From positions 62,001-126,000 of the forward strand of contig NZ_MQUR01000008.1 of NCBI RefSeq assembly GCF_001953875.1: DNA of 64,000 nt. Direction: 5' to 3'. Position 1 is the first letter of the stretch. The number at the start of each line of letters is the position of its first letter. Under the pieces are notes generated by a model that was given only the letters and a program-made list of their open reading frames with translations, made no database searches and had not been told where the DNA came from. A program made the position numbers and the translations under genes. Source of the stretch: Streptomyces amritsarensis. GTDB lineage: Bacteria > Actinomycetota > Actinomycetes > Streptomycetales > Streptomycetaceae. Shown here piece after piece: positions 8,449-16,746 of this stretch.

Positions 8449-11232
8449 ATGACCATAGAGTCGGACCCGTCCTACCCGGCCCACTGGGAGGCCGACGTCG
8501 TCCTCCGCGACGGCGGCACCGCCCGGATCAGGCCCATCACCACCGAGGACGCCGGCCGGCTCGTCAGCTTCTACGAGCAGGTCTCGGACGAGTCGAAGTA
8601 CTACCGCTTCTTCGCGCCCTACCCCCGCCTCTCCGACCGCGACGTGCACCGCTTCACGCACCACGACTACGTGGACCGGGTGGGCCTCGCCGCCACCGTC
8701 GGCGAGGAGTTCATCGGCACCGTCCGCTACGACCGCATCGGCCCCGACGGCCGGCCCGCCTCCGCCCCCGCCGACGAGGCCGAGGTCGCCTTCCTCGTCC
8801 AGGACGCCCACCAGGGCCGGGGGGTCGCCTCCGCGCTCCTCGAACACATCGGCGCGGTGGCCCGCGAACGGGGCATCCGCAGGTTCGCCGCCGAGGTGCT
8901 GCCCGCCAACACCAAGATGATCAAGGTGTTCACGGACGTCGGCTACGAGCAGAAGCGCAGCTTCGAGGACGGCTCCGTGCACCTCACCCTCGACCTCGAA
9001 CCCACCGCCGAGTCCCTCGCGGTGCAGCGCGCCCGGGAACAGCGCGCCGAGGCCCGCTCCGTGCAGCGCCTGCTGGCCCCCGGCTCGGTCGCCGTCGTCG
9101 GAGTCAGCCGTTCCGGCGCCGGCGTGGGCGCGGCCGCCCTGCGCAACCTGCGCGACAGCGGCTTCCACGGCCACCTCTACGCCGTCAACGAGGCCGTCAC
9201 GCGCGACCTCCTCGACGGCGTGCGCGCCTACCGCTCCGTCGAGGCCATCGGCGCCCCCGTCGACCTCGCGGTGATCGCCGTTCCGGCCGACCGGGTCCCG
9301 GACGCGGTGGCCGCCTGCGGCGAGCACGGCGTGCAGGGGCTCGTCGTCCTCTCCGCCGGATACGGGGACAGCGGCCCGGCCGGGCTGGCCCGCCAGCGCG
9401 AGCTGCTGCGGCAGGTGCGCTCGTACGGGATGCGCCTCATCGGACCCAACGCCTACGGGGTGATCAACACCGCCCCGGAGGTGGAGCTCAACGCCTCGCT
9501 GACCCCCGCCCCGATGCCGGTGCGCGGCCGGACCGGCCTGTTCACGCAGTCCGGGGCGATCGGGATCGCCCTGCTCTCGGCGCTGCTCCGGCGAGGCGAA
9601 GGCCTGTCCTCCTTCGTCTCCGCCGGCAACCGGGCCGACGTCTCCGGCAACGACATCCTCCAGTACTGGTACGAGGACGAGGCCACCGATGTCGCCCTGA
9701 TGTACCTCGAAACCCTCGGCAACCCCCGGAAGTTCACCCGCCTCGCCCGCCGGACGGCGGCCGTCAAGCCCGTGGTCGTCGCCAAGGGCGGCCGGCACAC
9801 CCCCGCCGGGCACGTCGTCCCCGATACCCGGCTGTCGGAGGACACTGTCTCCGCCCTGCTGCGGCAGGCCGGCGTCATCCGGGTCGACACGGTGACCGAG
9901 CTGGTCGACGTCGGCCTGCTGCTGGCCTCACAGCCGCTGCCCGCCGGACCCCGGATCGCCATCCTCGGCAACTCCGAGTCCCTCGGCGTCCTCACCTACG
10001 ACGCCTGCCTGACCCGGGGCCTGCGTCCGCTGCCGCCCCTGGACCTGACGACCGCCGCCTCCCCGGCGGACTTCCGCACCGCCCTCGCCGCAGCCCTCGC
10101 CTCCGACGACTGCGACGCGGTCGTCGTCACCGCCATCCCGTGGGTCAGCGAGCACGCCCTCGCCGACGACCTGGCCGACGCCCTTCGCGAGGCCGTCGCC
10201 GAGACCCCCGGCAAGCCGGTCGCGGTCGTCCACGTGGAACTGGCCGAACTGGTGCAGGCCCTGTCCGCGACCCGCGGACCCGCCGCCGAGACGCCGGACC
10301 GCCCCGCGGCGGACAGCCCCTGGACCCCGGCCGCCCACGCGGCCGCCGCCACCGCCGCCCCGGTCCGGATCCCCAGCTACCCCGCCGCCGAACGCGCCGT
10401 GAAGGCCGTCGCCGAGGCCGTGCGCTACGGCCAGTGGCGGCGGGCCCTCGCCGACGCCGGGCAGGTCCCCGAATACGAGGACATCGACGAGGCCGGCGCC
10501 GCCACCCAGCTCGCCGGGCTCCTCGCCGACGTCGACGGCGAAGCCGTACTGACCCTCGGCGACTGGGACGCCCGCGAGCTCCTCGCGCGCTACGGGATCC
10601 GGGTCCTGCCCACCCTGCCCGCGCCCAGCGCGGATGCCGCCGTCCGGGCCGCGGAGGTCCTCGGATACCCGGTCGCCCTCAAGACCACCGCCTCGCACCT
10701 GCGCCACCGCGCGGACCTGGGCGGCGTACGGCTCGACCTCACGAACGAGGCCGAGCTGCGGCGCTCGTACGAGGAGCTCACCGACGCGCTGGGCAAGCCG
10801 GCCGAGCTCCAGCCCGTGGTCCAGGCCATGGTGCCGCGGGGCGTCGACACCGTCGTCCGGTCCGTGATCGACCCGGCCGCCGGCGCCGTCCTCTCCTTCG
10901 GCCTCGCCGGCGTCGCCTCCGAGCTGCTCGGCGACACCGCCCACCGGCTGGTCCCGGCCACCGACCGGGACGCCGCCGCACTGGTCCGGTCCATCCGGGC
11001 GGCGCCCCTCCTCTTCGGCTGGCGCGGCAGCGACCCGGTCGACACCCCCGCCCTGGAGGAGGTGCTCCTGCGGCTGTCCCGGCTCGTGGACGACCATCCC
11101 GAGGTGATCGGCGTCTCCCTGGAACCGGTCGTCGTCGCCGTCGAGGGGATCTCCGTGCTCAGCGCCACGGTCCGGATCGCCCATCCGCCCGCCCGCGGCG
11201 ATCTCGGGCCGCGGACCCTCCCCAGTTACTGA
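8449..11232 (+). CDS. pat: Pat-type protein lysine acetyltransferase (GNAT fused to an NDP-forming acyl-CoA synthetase-like region)
   Basis: 927 residues from ATG 8449, preferred over ATG 8443 because TAAGG (8437-8441) is only 1 base from 8443 but 7 from 8449. Domain order: GNAT (about 15-185, acetyl-CoA loop QDAHQGRGVAS), then CoA-binding and succinyl-CoA-synthetase-like domains (about 200-600), then ATP-grasp (about 690-900). The GNAT-first order matches S. lividans PatA, which acetylates and inactivates acetyl-CoA synthetase. The ADP-forming acyl-CoA synthetase motif SHTG, with its catalytic His, is replaced by VPDTR. The synthetase part is therefore probably a sensor rather than an enzyme, as in other Pat proteins. 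Confidence 0.9.
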   Translation: MTIESDPSYPAHWEADVVLRDGGTARIRPITTEDAGRLVSFYEQVSDESKYYRFFAPYPRLSDRDVHRFTHHDYVDRVGLAATVGEEFIGTVRYDRIGPDGRPASAPADEAEVAFLVQDAHQGRGVASALLEHIGAVARERGIRRFAAEVLPANTKMIKVFTDVGYEQKRSFEDGSVHLTLDLEPTAESLAVQRAREQRAEARSVQRLLAPGSVAVVGVSRSGAGVGAAALRNLRDSGFHGHLYAVNEAVTRDLLDGVRAYRSVEAIGAPVDLAVIAVPADRVPDAVAACGEHGVQGLVVLSAGYGDSGPAGLARQRELLRQVRSYGMRLIGPNAYGVINTAPEVELNASLTPAPMPVRGRTGLFTQSGAIGIALLSALLRRGEGLSSFVSAGNRADVSGNDILQYWYEDEATDVALMYLETLGNPRKFTRLARRTAAVKPVVVAKGGRHTPAGHVVPDTRLSEDTVSALLRQAGVIRVDTVTELVDVGLLLASQPLPAGPRIAILGNSESLGVLTYDACLTRGLRPLPPLDLTTAASPADFRTALAAALASDDCDAVVVTAIPWVSEHALADDLADALREAVAETPGKPVAVVHVELAELVQALSATRGPAAETPDRPAADSPWTPAAHAAAATAAPVRIPSYPAAERAVKAVAEAVRYGQWRRALADAGQVPEYEDIDEAGAATQLAGLLADVDGEAVLTLGDWDARELLARYGIRVLPTLPAPSADAAVRAAEVLGYPVALKTTASHLRHRADLGGVRLDLTNEAELRRSYEELTDALGKPAELQPVVQAMVPRGVDTVVRSVIDPAAGAVLSFGLAGVASELLGDTAHRLVPATDRDAAALVRSIRAAPLLFGWRGSDPVDTPALEEVLLRLSRLVDDHPEVIGVSLEPVVVAVEGISVLSATVRIAHPPARGDLGPRTLPSY

Positions 11233-11269
11233 GCGGGTACGGCGCGGTAGGACGGCACCCGATGGGCCT

Positions 11270-11275
11270 TACCAT
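11270..11275 (+). promoter_or_regulatory. Candidate -10 box giving a leaderless DUF5998 transcript
   Basis: TACCAT ends 7 bases before ATG 11283, so transcription would begin at or next to the start codon. A weak -35-like TAGGAC lies at 11248-11253. No ribosome site is seen before this ATG, which fits a leaderless mRNA, common in Streptomyces. Confidence 0.4.
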
Positions 11276-11282
11276 TGACCCC

Positions 11283-11882
11283 ATGGCGAAATCCGGTACG
11301 ACGACCCAGGGGCTGCGCACGGCGATCGAGCGCAGCGGCTACTACCCGGCCCTCGTGGCCGAGGCGGTGGAGGCCGCGGTGGGCGGCGAGCCGATCTCGT
11401 CGTACCTGGTCCACCAGGAGACGACCTTCGACTCCAACGAGGTGCGCCGCCACGTCACCGTGCTGGTCCTGACCGGCAACCGCTTCATCGTCAGCCACAC
11501 CGACGAGCAGGCAGCCGACGCCGGGTCCCCGTCCCCGTACGCGACGACCTCCACCGAGTCGGTCAAGCTCTCCAGCATCTCCTCCGTGGTGCTCAGCCGC
11601 GTCGTCGCCAACCCGGAGTCCTACACCCCCGGCACCCTGCCCCGCGAGGTCGTCCTGACCATCGGCTGGGGCGCGGTCTCGCGGATCGACCTGGAGCCGG
11701 CCGCCTGCGGCGACCCCAACTGCGACTCCGACCACGGCTACACCGGCAACTCCACCGCCGACGACCTCAGCCTGCGGGTCAGCGAGGCCGGAGACGGACC
11801 GGAGGCCGTGCGCCAGACGCTGCTCTTCGCGCAGGCACTGAGCGAGGCGACCGCAGCCACGTCCTCCACCTCCGCCCGCTGA
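11283..11882 (+). CDS. DUF5998 family conserved actinobacterial protein
   Basis: 199 residues of unknown function that I match from memory to the DUF5998 family of streptomycetes. No transmembrane segment or signal peptide is seen. The protein is predicted to be soluble with mixed beta-strand character, and a small cluster GDPNCDSDHGY near residue 140 holds two possible metal or thiol ligands (one Cys, one His). The start at 11283 is chosen on the leaderless promoter; ATG 11262 in frame is an alternative. Its stop overlaps the ATG of the phosphodiesterase gene, so the two are co-translated. That suggests a shared role, which the sequence does not reveal. Confidence 0.75.
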   Translation: MAKSGTTTQGLRTAIERSGYYPALVAEAVEAAVGGEPISSYLVHQETTFDSNEVRRHVTVLVLTGNRFIVSHTDEQAADAGSPSPYATTSTESVKLSSISSVVLSRVVANPESYTPGTLPREVVLTIGWGAVSRIDLEPAACGDPNCDSDHGYTGNSTADDLSLRVSEAGDGPEAVRQTLLFAQALSEATAATSSTSAR

Positions 11883-13084
11883 TGGTGTACTCCGCACCGC
11901 AGGACTGGACCGAGCCGGAGCTGCTGGACCTGGCCGGCGCCCCCGTCCCGGAGTACGGCGCCGGGTCGCTCGCCGACCTGCTGCCGACGCTCGTGGCCGG
12001 ACAGGGCGTCCCCGGCTACACCGCCGCCATCGCCGAGCTGACCCCCGCCGACCGCAACTGCGTCTTCCTCGTCGACGGCATGGGCTGGGAGCAGATCAAG
12101 GCCCACGCGGACGAGGCCCCCTACCTGGCCTCCCTCCTCGGCAGCTCGCGCGGCGGCACCGGACGCCCGATCACCGCGGGATTCCCGGCGACCACCGCGA
12201 CCTCGCTGGCCTCCGTCGGCACCGGCCTGCCGCCGGCCCGCCACGGACTGCCCGGCTACACCGTGCGCAACCCGGCCACCGGCGAGCTGATGAACCAGCT
12301 CCGCTGGCACCCGTGGACGCCGCCGAAGCCGTGGCAGCCGTACCCGACGGTCTTCCAGGAGGCCGACAAGGCCGGTGTGGCGACCGCGCAGGTGTCCTCG
12401 CCCGCCTTCCAGACCACCCCCCTCACCAAGGTCGCCCTCAGCGGCGGCACGTTCCTCGGCCGGATGACCGGCGAGGAGCGGATGGACCTGGCCGCCGAAC
12501 GCCTCGCGGCCGGTGACCGCTCGCTCGTGTACACCTACTACAGCGAGCTCGACGGGGCCGGCCACCGCCACGGCGTGGACTCGGACGCCTGGCGCGGCCA
12601 GCTGATGTACGTGGACCGGCTCGTCCAGCGGCTCGCCGAGCAGCTCCCGCCGCGTACCGCGCTGTACGTGACCGCCGACCACGGGATGATCGACGTCCCC
12701 TTCGACGAGGACGCGCGGATCGACTTCGACGAGGACTGGGAGCTGGGCGCCGGCGTCGCCCTGCTCGGCGGCGAGGGCCGGGCCCGGCACGTGTACGCGG
12801 TGCCGGGGGCGGAAGCCGACGTGCTGACCGTGTGGCGCGAGGTGCTCGGCGACCGCTTCTGGGTGGCGAGCCGCGAAGAGGCCCTGGAGCTGGGCTGGTT
12901 CGGCCCGGCGGGGGAGTGCGACGAGCGTGTCCTCGGCCGGATCGGCGACGTGGTCGCGGCGGCCCAGGCCGATGTCGCGATCACCGCGTCGCGCAACGAG
13001 CCGAACGAGTCCGCGCTCGCCGGAATGCACGGCTCGATGACCGCGGCCGAACAGCTCGTCCCGCTGCTCGAGATCCGCACCTGA
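11882..13084 (+). CDS. Alkaline phosphatase superfamily protein (type I phosphodiesterase / nucleotide pyrophosphatase)
   Basis: 400 residues; ATG 11882 overlaps the upstream stop (TGATG). Metal-binding and catalytic motifs run in order: VDGMGW (first Asp, about 64), the nucleophile Thr in FPATTATS (about 102), ELDGAGHRHG (about 220), TADHGMIDVP (about 262) and GMHGS near the end (about 382). These are the paired Asp/His ligands of a two-zinc phosphodiesterase. It probably hydrolyses nucleotide-sugar or phosphodiester substrates in the cytoplasm, as there is no signal peptide. Its substrate is unknown. It sits between a DUF5998 gene and thymidine kinase. Confidence 0.88.
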   Translation: MVYSAPQDWTEPELLDLAGAPVPEYGAGSLADLLPTLVAGQGVPGYTAAIAELTPADRNCVFLVDGMGWEQIKAHADEAPYLASLLGSSRGGTGRPITAGFPATTATSLASVGTGLPPARHGLPGYTVRNPATGELMNQLRWHPWTPPKPWQPYPTVFQEADKAGVATAQVSSPAFQTTPLTKVALSGGTFLGRMTGEERMDLAAERLAAGDRSLVYTYYSELDGAGHRHGVDSDAWRGQLMYVDRLVQRLAEQLPPRTALYVTADHGMIDVPFDEDARIDFDEDWELGAGVALLGGEGRARHVYAVPGAEADVLTVWREVLGDRFWVASREEALELGWFGPAGECDERVLGRIGDVVAAAQADVAITASRNEPNESALAGMHGSMTAAEQLVPLLEIRT

Positions 13085-13148
13085 CCACTCCTGGTCCCGC
13101 CCGCCCCGGCAACCGAGCCGCCCACGACCCGAAAGGCCCCTACTTCCC

Positions 13149-13799
13149 ATGCCCGAGCTGGTGTTCTTCTCCGGAACGATGGACTGCGGAAAGAGCACTC
13201 TGGCGCTCCAGATCACGCACAACCGCTCGGCCCGCGGTCTGCAGGGCGTGATCTTCACCCGCCAGGACCGCGCCGGCGAGGGCAAGCTGTCCTCCCGCCT
13301 CGGCCTGGTCACGGAAGCGGTCGAGGTCGCCGACGCCATGGACCTCTACGCCTACCTCGTGGGCGAGCTCTCGCAGGGCGGCCGGGCGGACTACGTGATC
13401 GTCGACGAGGCCCAGTTCCTCGCCCCGGAGCAGATCGACCAGCTGGCCCGGATCGTCGACGACCTCGACATGGACGTCTTCGCCTTCGGCATCACGACGG
13501 ACTTCCGCACGAAGCTCTTCCCCGGCTCGCAGCGCCTGATCGAGCTCGCCGACCGGATAGAGCAGCTCCAGGTCGAGGCCCTGTGCTGGTGCGGCGCCCG
13601 GGCCACGCACAACGCCCGTACGGTCGGCGGCGTGATGGTCGTCGAGGGCGAGCAGGTCGTCGTCGGCGACGTGAACCGCCCGTCGGAGGAGATCGGCTAC
13701 GAGGTCCTCTGCCGCCGCCACCACCGCCGCCACATGACCAGCGCCGCAGCCCACGCGGCCGCCCTCTCCCCGGACGTCCTCCCGGTCAACCGCCCCTGA
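13149..13799 (+). CDS. tdk: Thymidine kinase (type II)
   Basis: 216 residues. Salvages thymidine by ATP-dependent phosphorylation to dTMP. The Walker A loop is GTMDCGKST (9-17), the Walker B/catalytic base is VDEAQF (about 90, Glu base), and a zinc-binding lasso region carries CWCG (about 149) and CRRHH (about 190). Length is normal for bacterial TK with a short C-terminal extension. CGAAAGGCCCC upstream gives a weak ribosome site. It is the last core gene before the accessory operon and is convergent with its terminal Nudix gene. Confidence 0.95.
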   Translation: MPELVFFSGTMDCGKSTLALQITHNRSARGLQGVIFTRQDRAGEGKLSSRLGLVTEAVEVADAMDLYAYLVGELSQGGRADYVIVDEAQFLAPEQIDQLARIVDDLDMDVFAFGITTDFRTKLFPGSQRLIELADRIEQLQVEALCWCGARATHNARTVGGVMVVEGEQVVVGDVNRPSEEIGYEVLCRRHHRRHMTSAAAHAAALSPDVLPVNRP

Positions 13800-13829
13800 C
13801 CGGCCCACCGGGACCGTGACCCGGCGCAC

Positions 13830-13853
13830 GGGCCCGAAAGCGGCGACGGGCCC
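13830..13853. terminator. Short hairpin between convergent tdk and Nudix genes
   Basis: GGGCCCG (13830-13836) and CGGGCCC (13847-13853) form a 7-bp stem with a 10-base loop in the 57 bases between the two stop codons. There is no U-tract, so it is a modest candidate for a shared terminator. Confidence 0.45.
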
Positions 13854-13856
13854 GCA

Positions 13857-14336
13857 CTATCGGATGCGGGCGGCGGTCAGCAGGGACAGGACGGAGGTGC
13901 CTTCGTGGACCCGCAGGGTGGCGGTGCTCGTGGCAGCGAGCACATCTTCCAAGCGGGGGCGGTAGAGAGGGTGCAGCCGTTCCAGGGCATCCCCGACCTC
14001 CGCCCACTCGGCGGCACTGGCTTCCGGGGTCGGGTGCGGATCTCCTGAGAGTGCCGTCGCGAGGAACAGTCCTGCGAGGATGCCCCGGCTCGGATGCTGG
14101 TAGACCCCTACCAGGCCGTTCACCTCGACGAGGACTCCGGTCTCCTCGTAGGTCTCGCGCACGGCGGCTTCGTGGAAGGACTCCTGAGGGTCGACCAGCC
14201 CTCCGGGGAGTTCCCACCGTTCGGGGGAGCGCCGGCGGGTGACGAGGACGTGTCCCGCGTCGTTGAAGGCGACACACGTCGCGCCCAGTACGTACGAGGA
14301 CCGCGGCGGGGGTTCCGCCTGCGCGGTGCCGGTCAC
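13857..14336 (-). CDS. Nudix hydrolase (last gene of the accessory operon)
   Basis: 159 residues. The Nudix box is complete: G(x5)E(x7)REUxEExGU is seen as GLVDPQE, then RETYEETGV (about 46-67). Such enzymes cleave nucleoside diphosphates linked to another moiety, for example nucleotide sugars. The ATG overlaps the stop of the methyltransferase gene by 4 bp, so it is co-translated with the operon. In this setting it may clear a nucleotide-sugar or nucleotide by-product, or sanitise the pool; that is inference. No transmembrane segment. Confidence 0.9.
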   Translation of the reverse strand: MTGTAQAEPPPRSSYVLGATCVAFNDAGHVLVTRRRSPERWELPGGLVDPQESFHEAAVRETYEETGVLVEVNGLVGVYQHPSRGILAGLFLATALSGDPHPTPEASAAEWAEVGDALERLHPLYRPRLEDVLAATSTATLRVHEGTSVLSLLTAARIR

Positions 14337-14980
14337 CGTGCGCCCGCACCGCGGCCGTTGCGGAACACCAGGAGGTATCTCCAGAACAGCAGTCGGCGGA
14401 TGTCACTGCGTGGAAGCCGCGTCGACGCGTACTCCCTGATCTGCGCGAGAGACACACGGGGTGCAGCGACGGGTGCCTCCGGGAGCCGGCGGGGGGCGTT
14501 CCTGCGGACTGCCGGCCGTTGCTCCCAGGCGAACACCGCAAGGCGGTACGCGGCGTTCACGGGGACTGCCAGAGCGCTCACGACGTGGTCCGGCAACGTC
14601 GTTTCCCGGTAGCAGCCGAGGATCACCAGGACGCCGTCGGCGGTCAGCGCCTCACGCAGCCTCTCCACCGTCTCGAGGGGCACGTGGTGGATGCTGGCCA
14701 GGCAGGAGATGTAGTCGTACGTGTTCGGCGGCAGCGTCATACGGGTGATGTCCGCCTGCTCGAAGCGGATTTCCGCGGGGAGTCCGAGTGCGCCGGCCTC
14801 CTCCCGCGCGGCGGCGATGACGTCGCCGTCCGCGTCGACGGCGTCCACCGCCATTCCCCGGAGAGCGAGCTTCTGGGCGAACTTCCCGTTGCCACAGCCG
14901 ATGTCCAGGGCCCTTCGGCCGGCTGCGGGCAGTTCGCGCAGTAAGAGGTCGTGATAGTGGTCATTGTGATTGAACGGCAC
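14333..14980 (-). CDS. SAM-dependent class I methyltransferase
   Basis: 215 residues from GTG 14980. The upstream open frame is PAP2-gene shadow, and the family fold starts right after this GTG. Motif I is ALDIGCGNGKF (about 33-43), followed by acidic VDAVDADG and the post-motif segment YDYISCLASIHHVP. It transfers a methyl group from SAM to a small molecule. The substrate is unknown; a sugar hydroxyl, an amine or an acid is possible here. It overlaps the PAP2 gene by 20 bp and the Nudix gene by 4 bp, so it belongs to the operon. The C-terminal 60 residues are Arg-rich and may contact a phosphorylated substrate. Confidence 0.85.
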   Translation of the reverse strand: MPFNHNDHYHDLLLRELPAAGRRALDIGCGNGKFAQKLALRGMAVDAVDADGDVIAAAREEAGALGLPAEIRFEQADITRMTLPPNTYDYISCLASIHHVPLETVERLREALTADGVLVILGCYRETTLPDHVVSALAVPVNAAYRLAVFAWEQRPAVRRNAPRRLPEAPVAAPRVSLAQIREYASTRLPRSDIRRLLFWRYLLVFRNGRGAGAR

Positions 14981-15677
14981 GGCGCCATGATGGCACGGCC
15001 GGATCCGCGGAGCGCGGTACCCCCGGGCCGGCCCGGCCGCGCGAGCCGGGGGGCGGCCGGCGGGACAGCATGACGGCGGCGACGGCCAGCCAACCGGCCC
15101 CCAGCAGCTGTCCCGCGAGGACGTCCACGCTGAAGTGCGCACCGAGGAGGACCCGGCTCCACGTGACGGCTTCGGCGCCCAGCGCGGCCGCCACGAGGAG
15201 CGTCGTCGACAGGAGACGGGGCAGGTGGCCGCCGGCGTAGAGGGCGGCCAGCAGGAAGCCGGTCGTCACTCCGACCGCATGGCCGCTGGGGAAGCTGAAC
15301 CCGTCGGCGTGCGCGGAGACGCAGGCGAGGTCGGGGCGCTGCCGGCCGGCCCATGTCTTGATCAGGTTGCAGCTCACGGCGGCTGCGTACGGAACGGCCA
15401 CGAGGACGGCGGCGGCAGTGAAGTCCCGTCGGACGAGTGCCAAGCATGCGGATCCCGCGGCAAGGAGGGTGACCGGCCAGGGGTTGCCCCAGGTCGTCAG
15501 CGTCTCCAGGAGCCGGACGCGGGACGCTCCGCGCTGCGTCCAGGAACAGAGCGTCCCGCTCACTCGTACGTCCTGGTGGAGGACGACGAGGACGAGCAGC
15601 AGGCCGGCATGGGCCGCGGCCCACCCGCCGAGCCACGGCCAGGGCCGGACCCCGTGCACGCGGTGGGGCCGCTTCAT
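14961..15677 (-). CDS. PAP2-superfamily membrane phosphatase
   Basis: 238 residues with about five or six hydrophobic helices. The three phosphatase signature motifs are present: KTWAGRQRP (KxxxxxxRP), FPSGHA (PSGH) and SRVLLGAHFSVDV (SRxxxxxHxxxD), so it should be active on lipid-linked or other phosphomonoesters/pyrophosphates at the membrane. ATG 15677 overlaps the ACP stop (ATGA). Within this operon it could dephosphorylate a polyprenyl-pyrophosphate carrier released by glycan transfer, or a lipid intermediate. The C-terminal tail is Arg/Pro-rich and probably cytoplasmic. Confidence 0.87.
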   Translation of the reverse strand: MKRPHRVHGVRPWPWLGGWAAAHAGLLLVLVVLHQDVRVSGTLCSWTQRGASRVRLLETLTTWGNPWPVTLLAAGSACLALVRRDFTAAAVLVAVPYAAAVSCNLIKTWAGRQRPDLACVSAHADGFSFPSGHAVGVTTGFLLAALYAGGHLPRLLSTTLLVAAALGAEAVTWSRVLLGAHFSVDVLAGQLLGAGWLAVAAVMLSRRPPPGSRGRAGPGVPRSADPAVPSWRRAVQSQ

Positions 15678-15919
15678 GTGGCCGAGGTGGCCTTCGCGAC
15701 GTGCTCCATGAGCTCGCGAGGGCTGTGGATCGTCCGCAGGGTGCTGTCGTCCAGCTGGCAGCCGAACGCGTCCTCGACATGACTGATGATCTCGACCTGG
15801 TTGAGGGAGTCGATCTCCAGGTCGGCGAAGGTGACGTCCAGATCGTCGTTCGATACCGCGTTCCCGGTGATTTCCACCATCAGGGGCGCCAGGACGGCGA
15901 TGAACTCCTGTTCGGTCAT
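15674..15919 (-). CDS. Acyl carrier protein
   Basis: 81 residues, acidic, standard ACP size. The phosphopantetheine attachment serine is Ser38 in LEIDSLNQVEI. No ketosynthase, adenylation or AMP-ligase gene is in the window, so its loading enzyme must be elsewhere or the GNAT-type protein may use it as acyl donor. It is coupled by 4-bp overlaps to the ABC permease gene upstream and the PAP2 gene downstream. A free-standing ACP among sugar enzymes suggests that an acyl or aminoacyl group is attached to the product. Confidence 0.9.
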   Translation of the reverse strand: MTEQEFIAVLAPLMVEITGNAVSNDDLDVTFADLEIDSLNQVEIISHVEDAFGCQLDDSTLRTIHSPRELMEHVAKATSAT

Positions 15920-16746
15920 GTGTGTCTTCCTTCCGTGAGGTGTGCTCGCTGGTCCTGTCCTGCCGCACGGCGCCCGTAGCGGGCACGCCAGTGCATGCGG
16001 GTGCTGGTCAGGACCCAGACGGCGAGGGAGAAGGCGGCGAGTACCGCCATGTCCGAGAGAGCGCTCGTGGGGCTGGGACTGGTGAGGGAGTGGCGCAGGC
16101 TGTCAGAGGCGTACACGGCGGGATTGGCGTGGCCGATCCAGGTCAGCGCGTCGGGGAGCAGCTCCGGTGGGACGGCCACCGGTCCCGCGGCCATCATGAG
16201 GAGAGTGGTGGCAAGGCTGAGGGAGGACGCCTGCTCGATGGTCGCGGACCTGCTGCCGATGAAGGCTCCCAGTCCCGCCGAGGGGAGAAGCGCGAGAACC
16301 AGGGCCACGGGGGCGAGGGGCGAGAAGGACAGCGGAACGTCGAGCAGGGCGGAGCCGAGGAGCAGGGTGACGGCGACGGCGGGCAGCGACAGCAGCGAGA
16401 ACGCGCCGAGGGTCGCCAGGATCAGTGCCTCACGCCGTACCGGCAGAGCGGCGTAGTACTCGAACGCGCCGTTGCCGCGCATGAACGCGAAGTTGCTGGC
16501 GATCTTGTTTTGTGTCTCGAACAGGATCGCCATCGTGACGCTGCCGGTCAGGACGTACTCGGTGGCGCCGTGGCCGGAGTTCCGGGCGAAGAGGCCCAGG
16601 GCGGCGATGCTGACGAGCGGGGCGAGCATGCCCGTGAGCACCATCTGGGGCCAGGACCAGCGCCAGTTGGTGAGCTGGATGTGGAACAGGTCCCAGACCT
16701 GCGAGGCGAGGCCGAGGCCGAGCTTCTCGTCACGCGTAGCTGACAT
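15916..16746 (-). CDS. ABC-2 type transporter permease
   Basis: 276 residues with about six predicted transmembrane helices (hydrophobic segments near 35-55, 65-85, 108-135, 145-165, 178-200 and 232-250) and short termini. It overlaps the ATPase gene by 17 bp and forms an exporter with it. ABC-2 exporters of this size move drugs, polysaccharides or lipids outward. The substrate is presumably the product of the surrounding biosynthetic genes. The C-terminal 25 residues are charged and cytoplasmic. Confidence 0.85.
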   Translation of the reverse strand: MSATRDEKLGLGLASQVWDLFHIQLTNWRWSWPQMVLTGMLAPLVSIAALGLFARNSGHGATEYVLTGSVTMAILFETQNKIASNFAFMRGNGAFEYYAALPVRREALILATLGAFSLLSLPAVAVTLLLGSALLDVPLSFSPLAPVALVLALLPSAGLGAFIGSRSATIEQASSLSLATTLLMMAAGPVAVPPELLPDALTWIGHANPAVYASDSLRHSLTSPSPTSALSDMAVLAAFSLAVWVLTSTRMHWRARYGRRAAGQDQRAHLTEGRHT

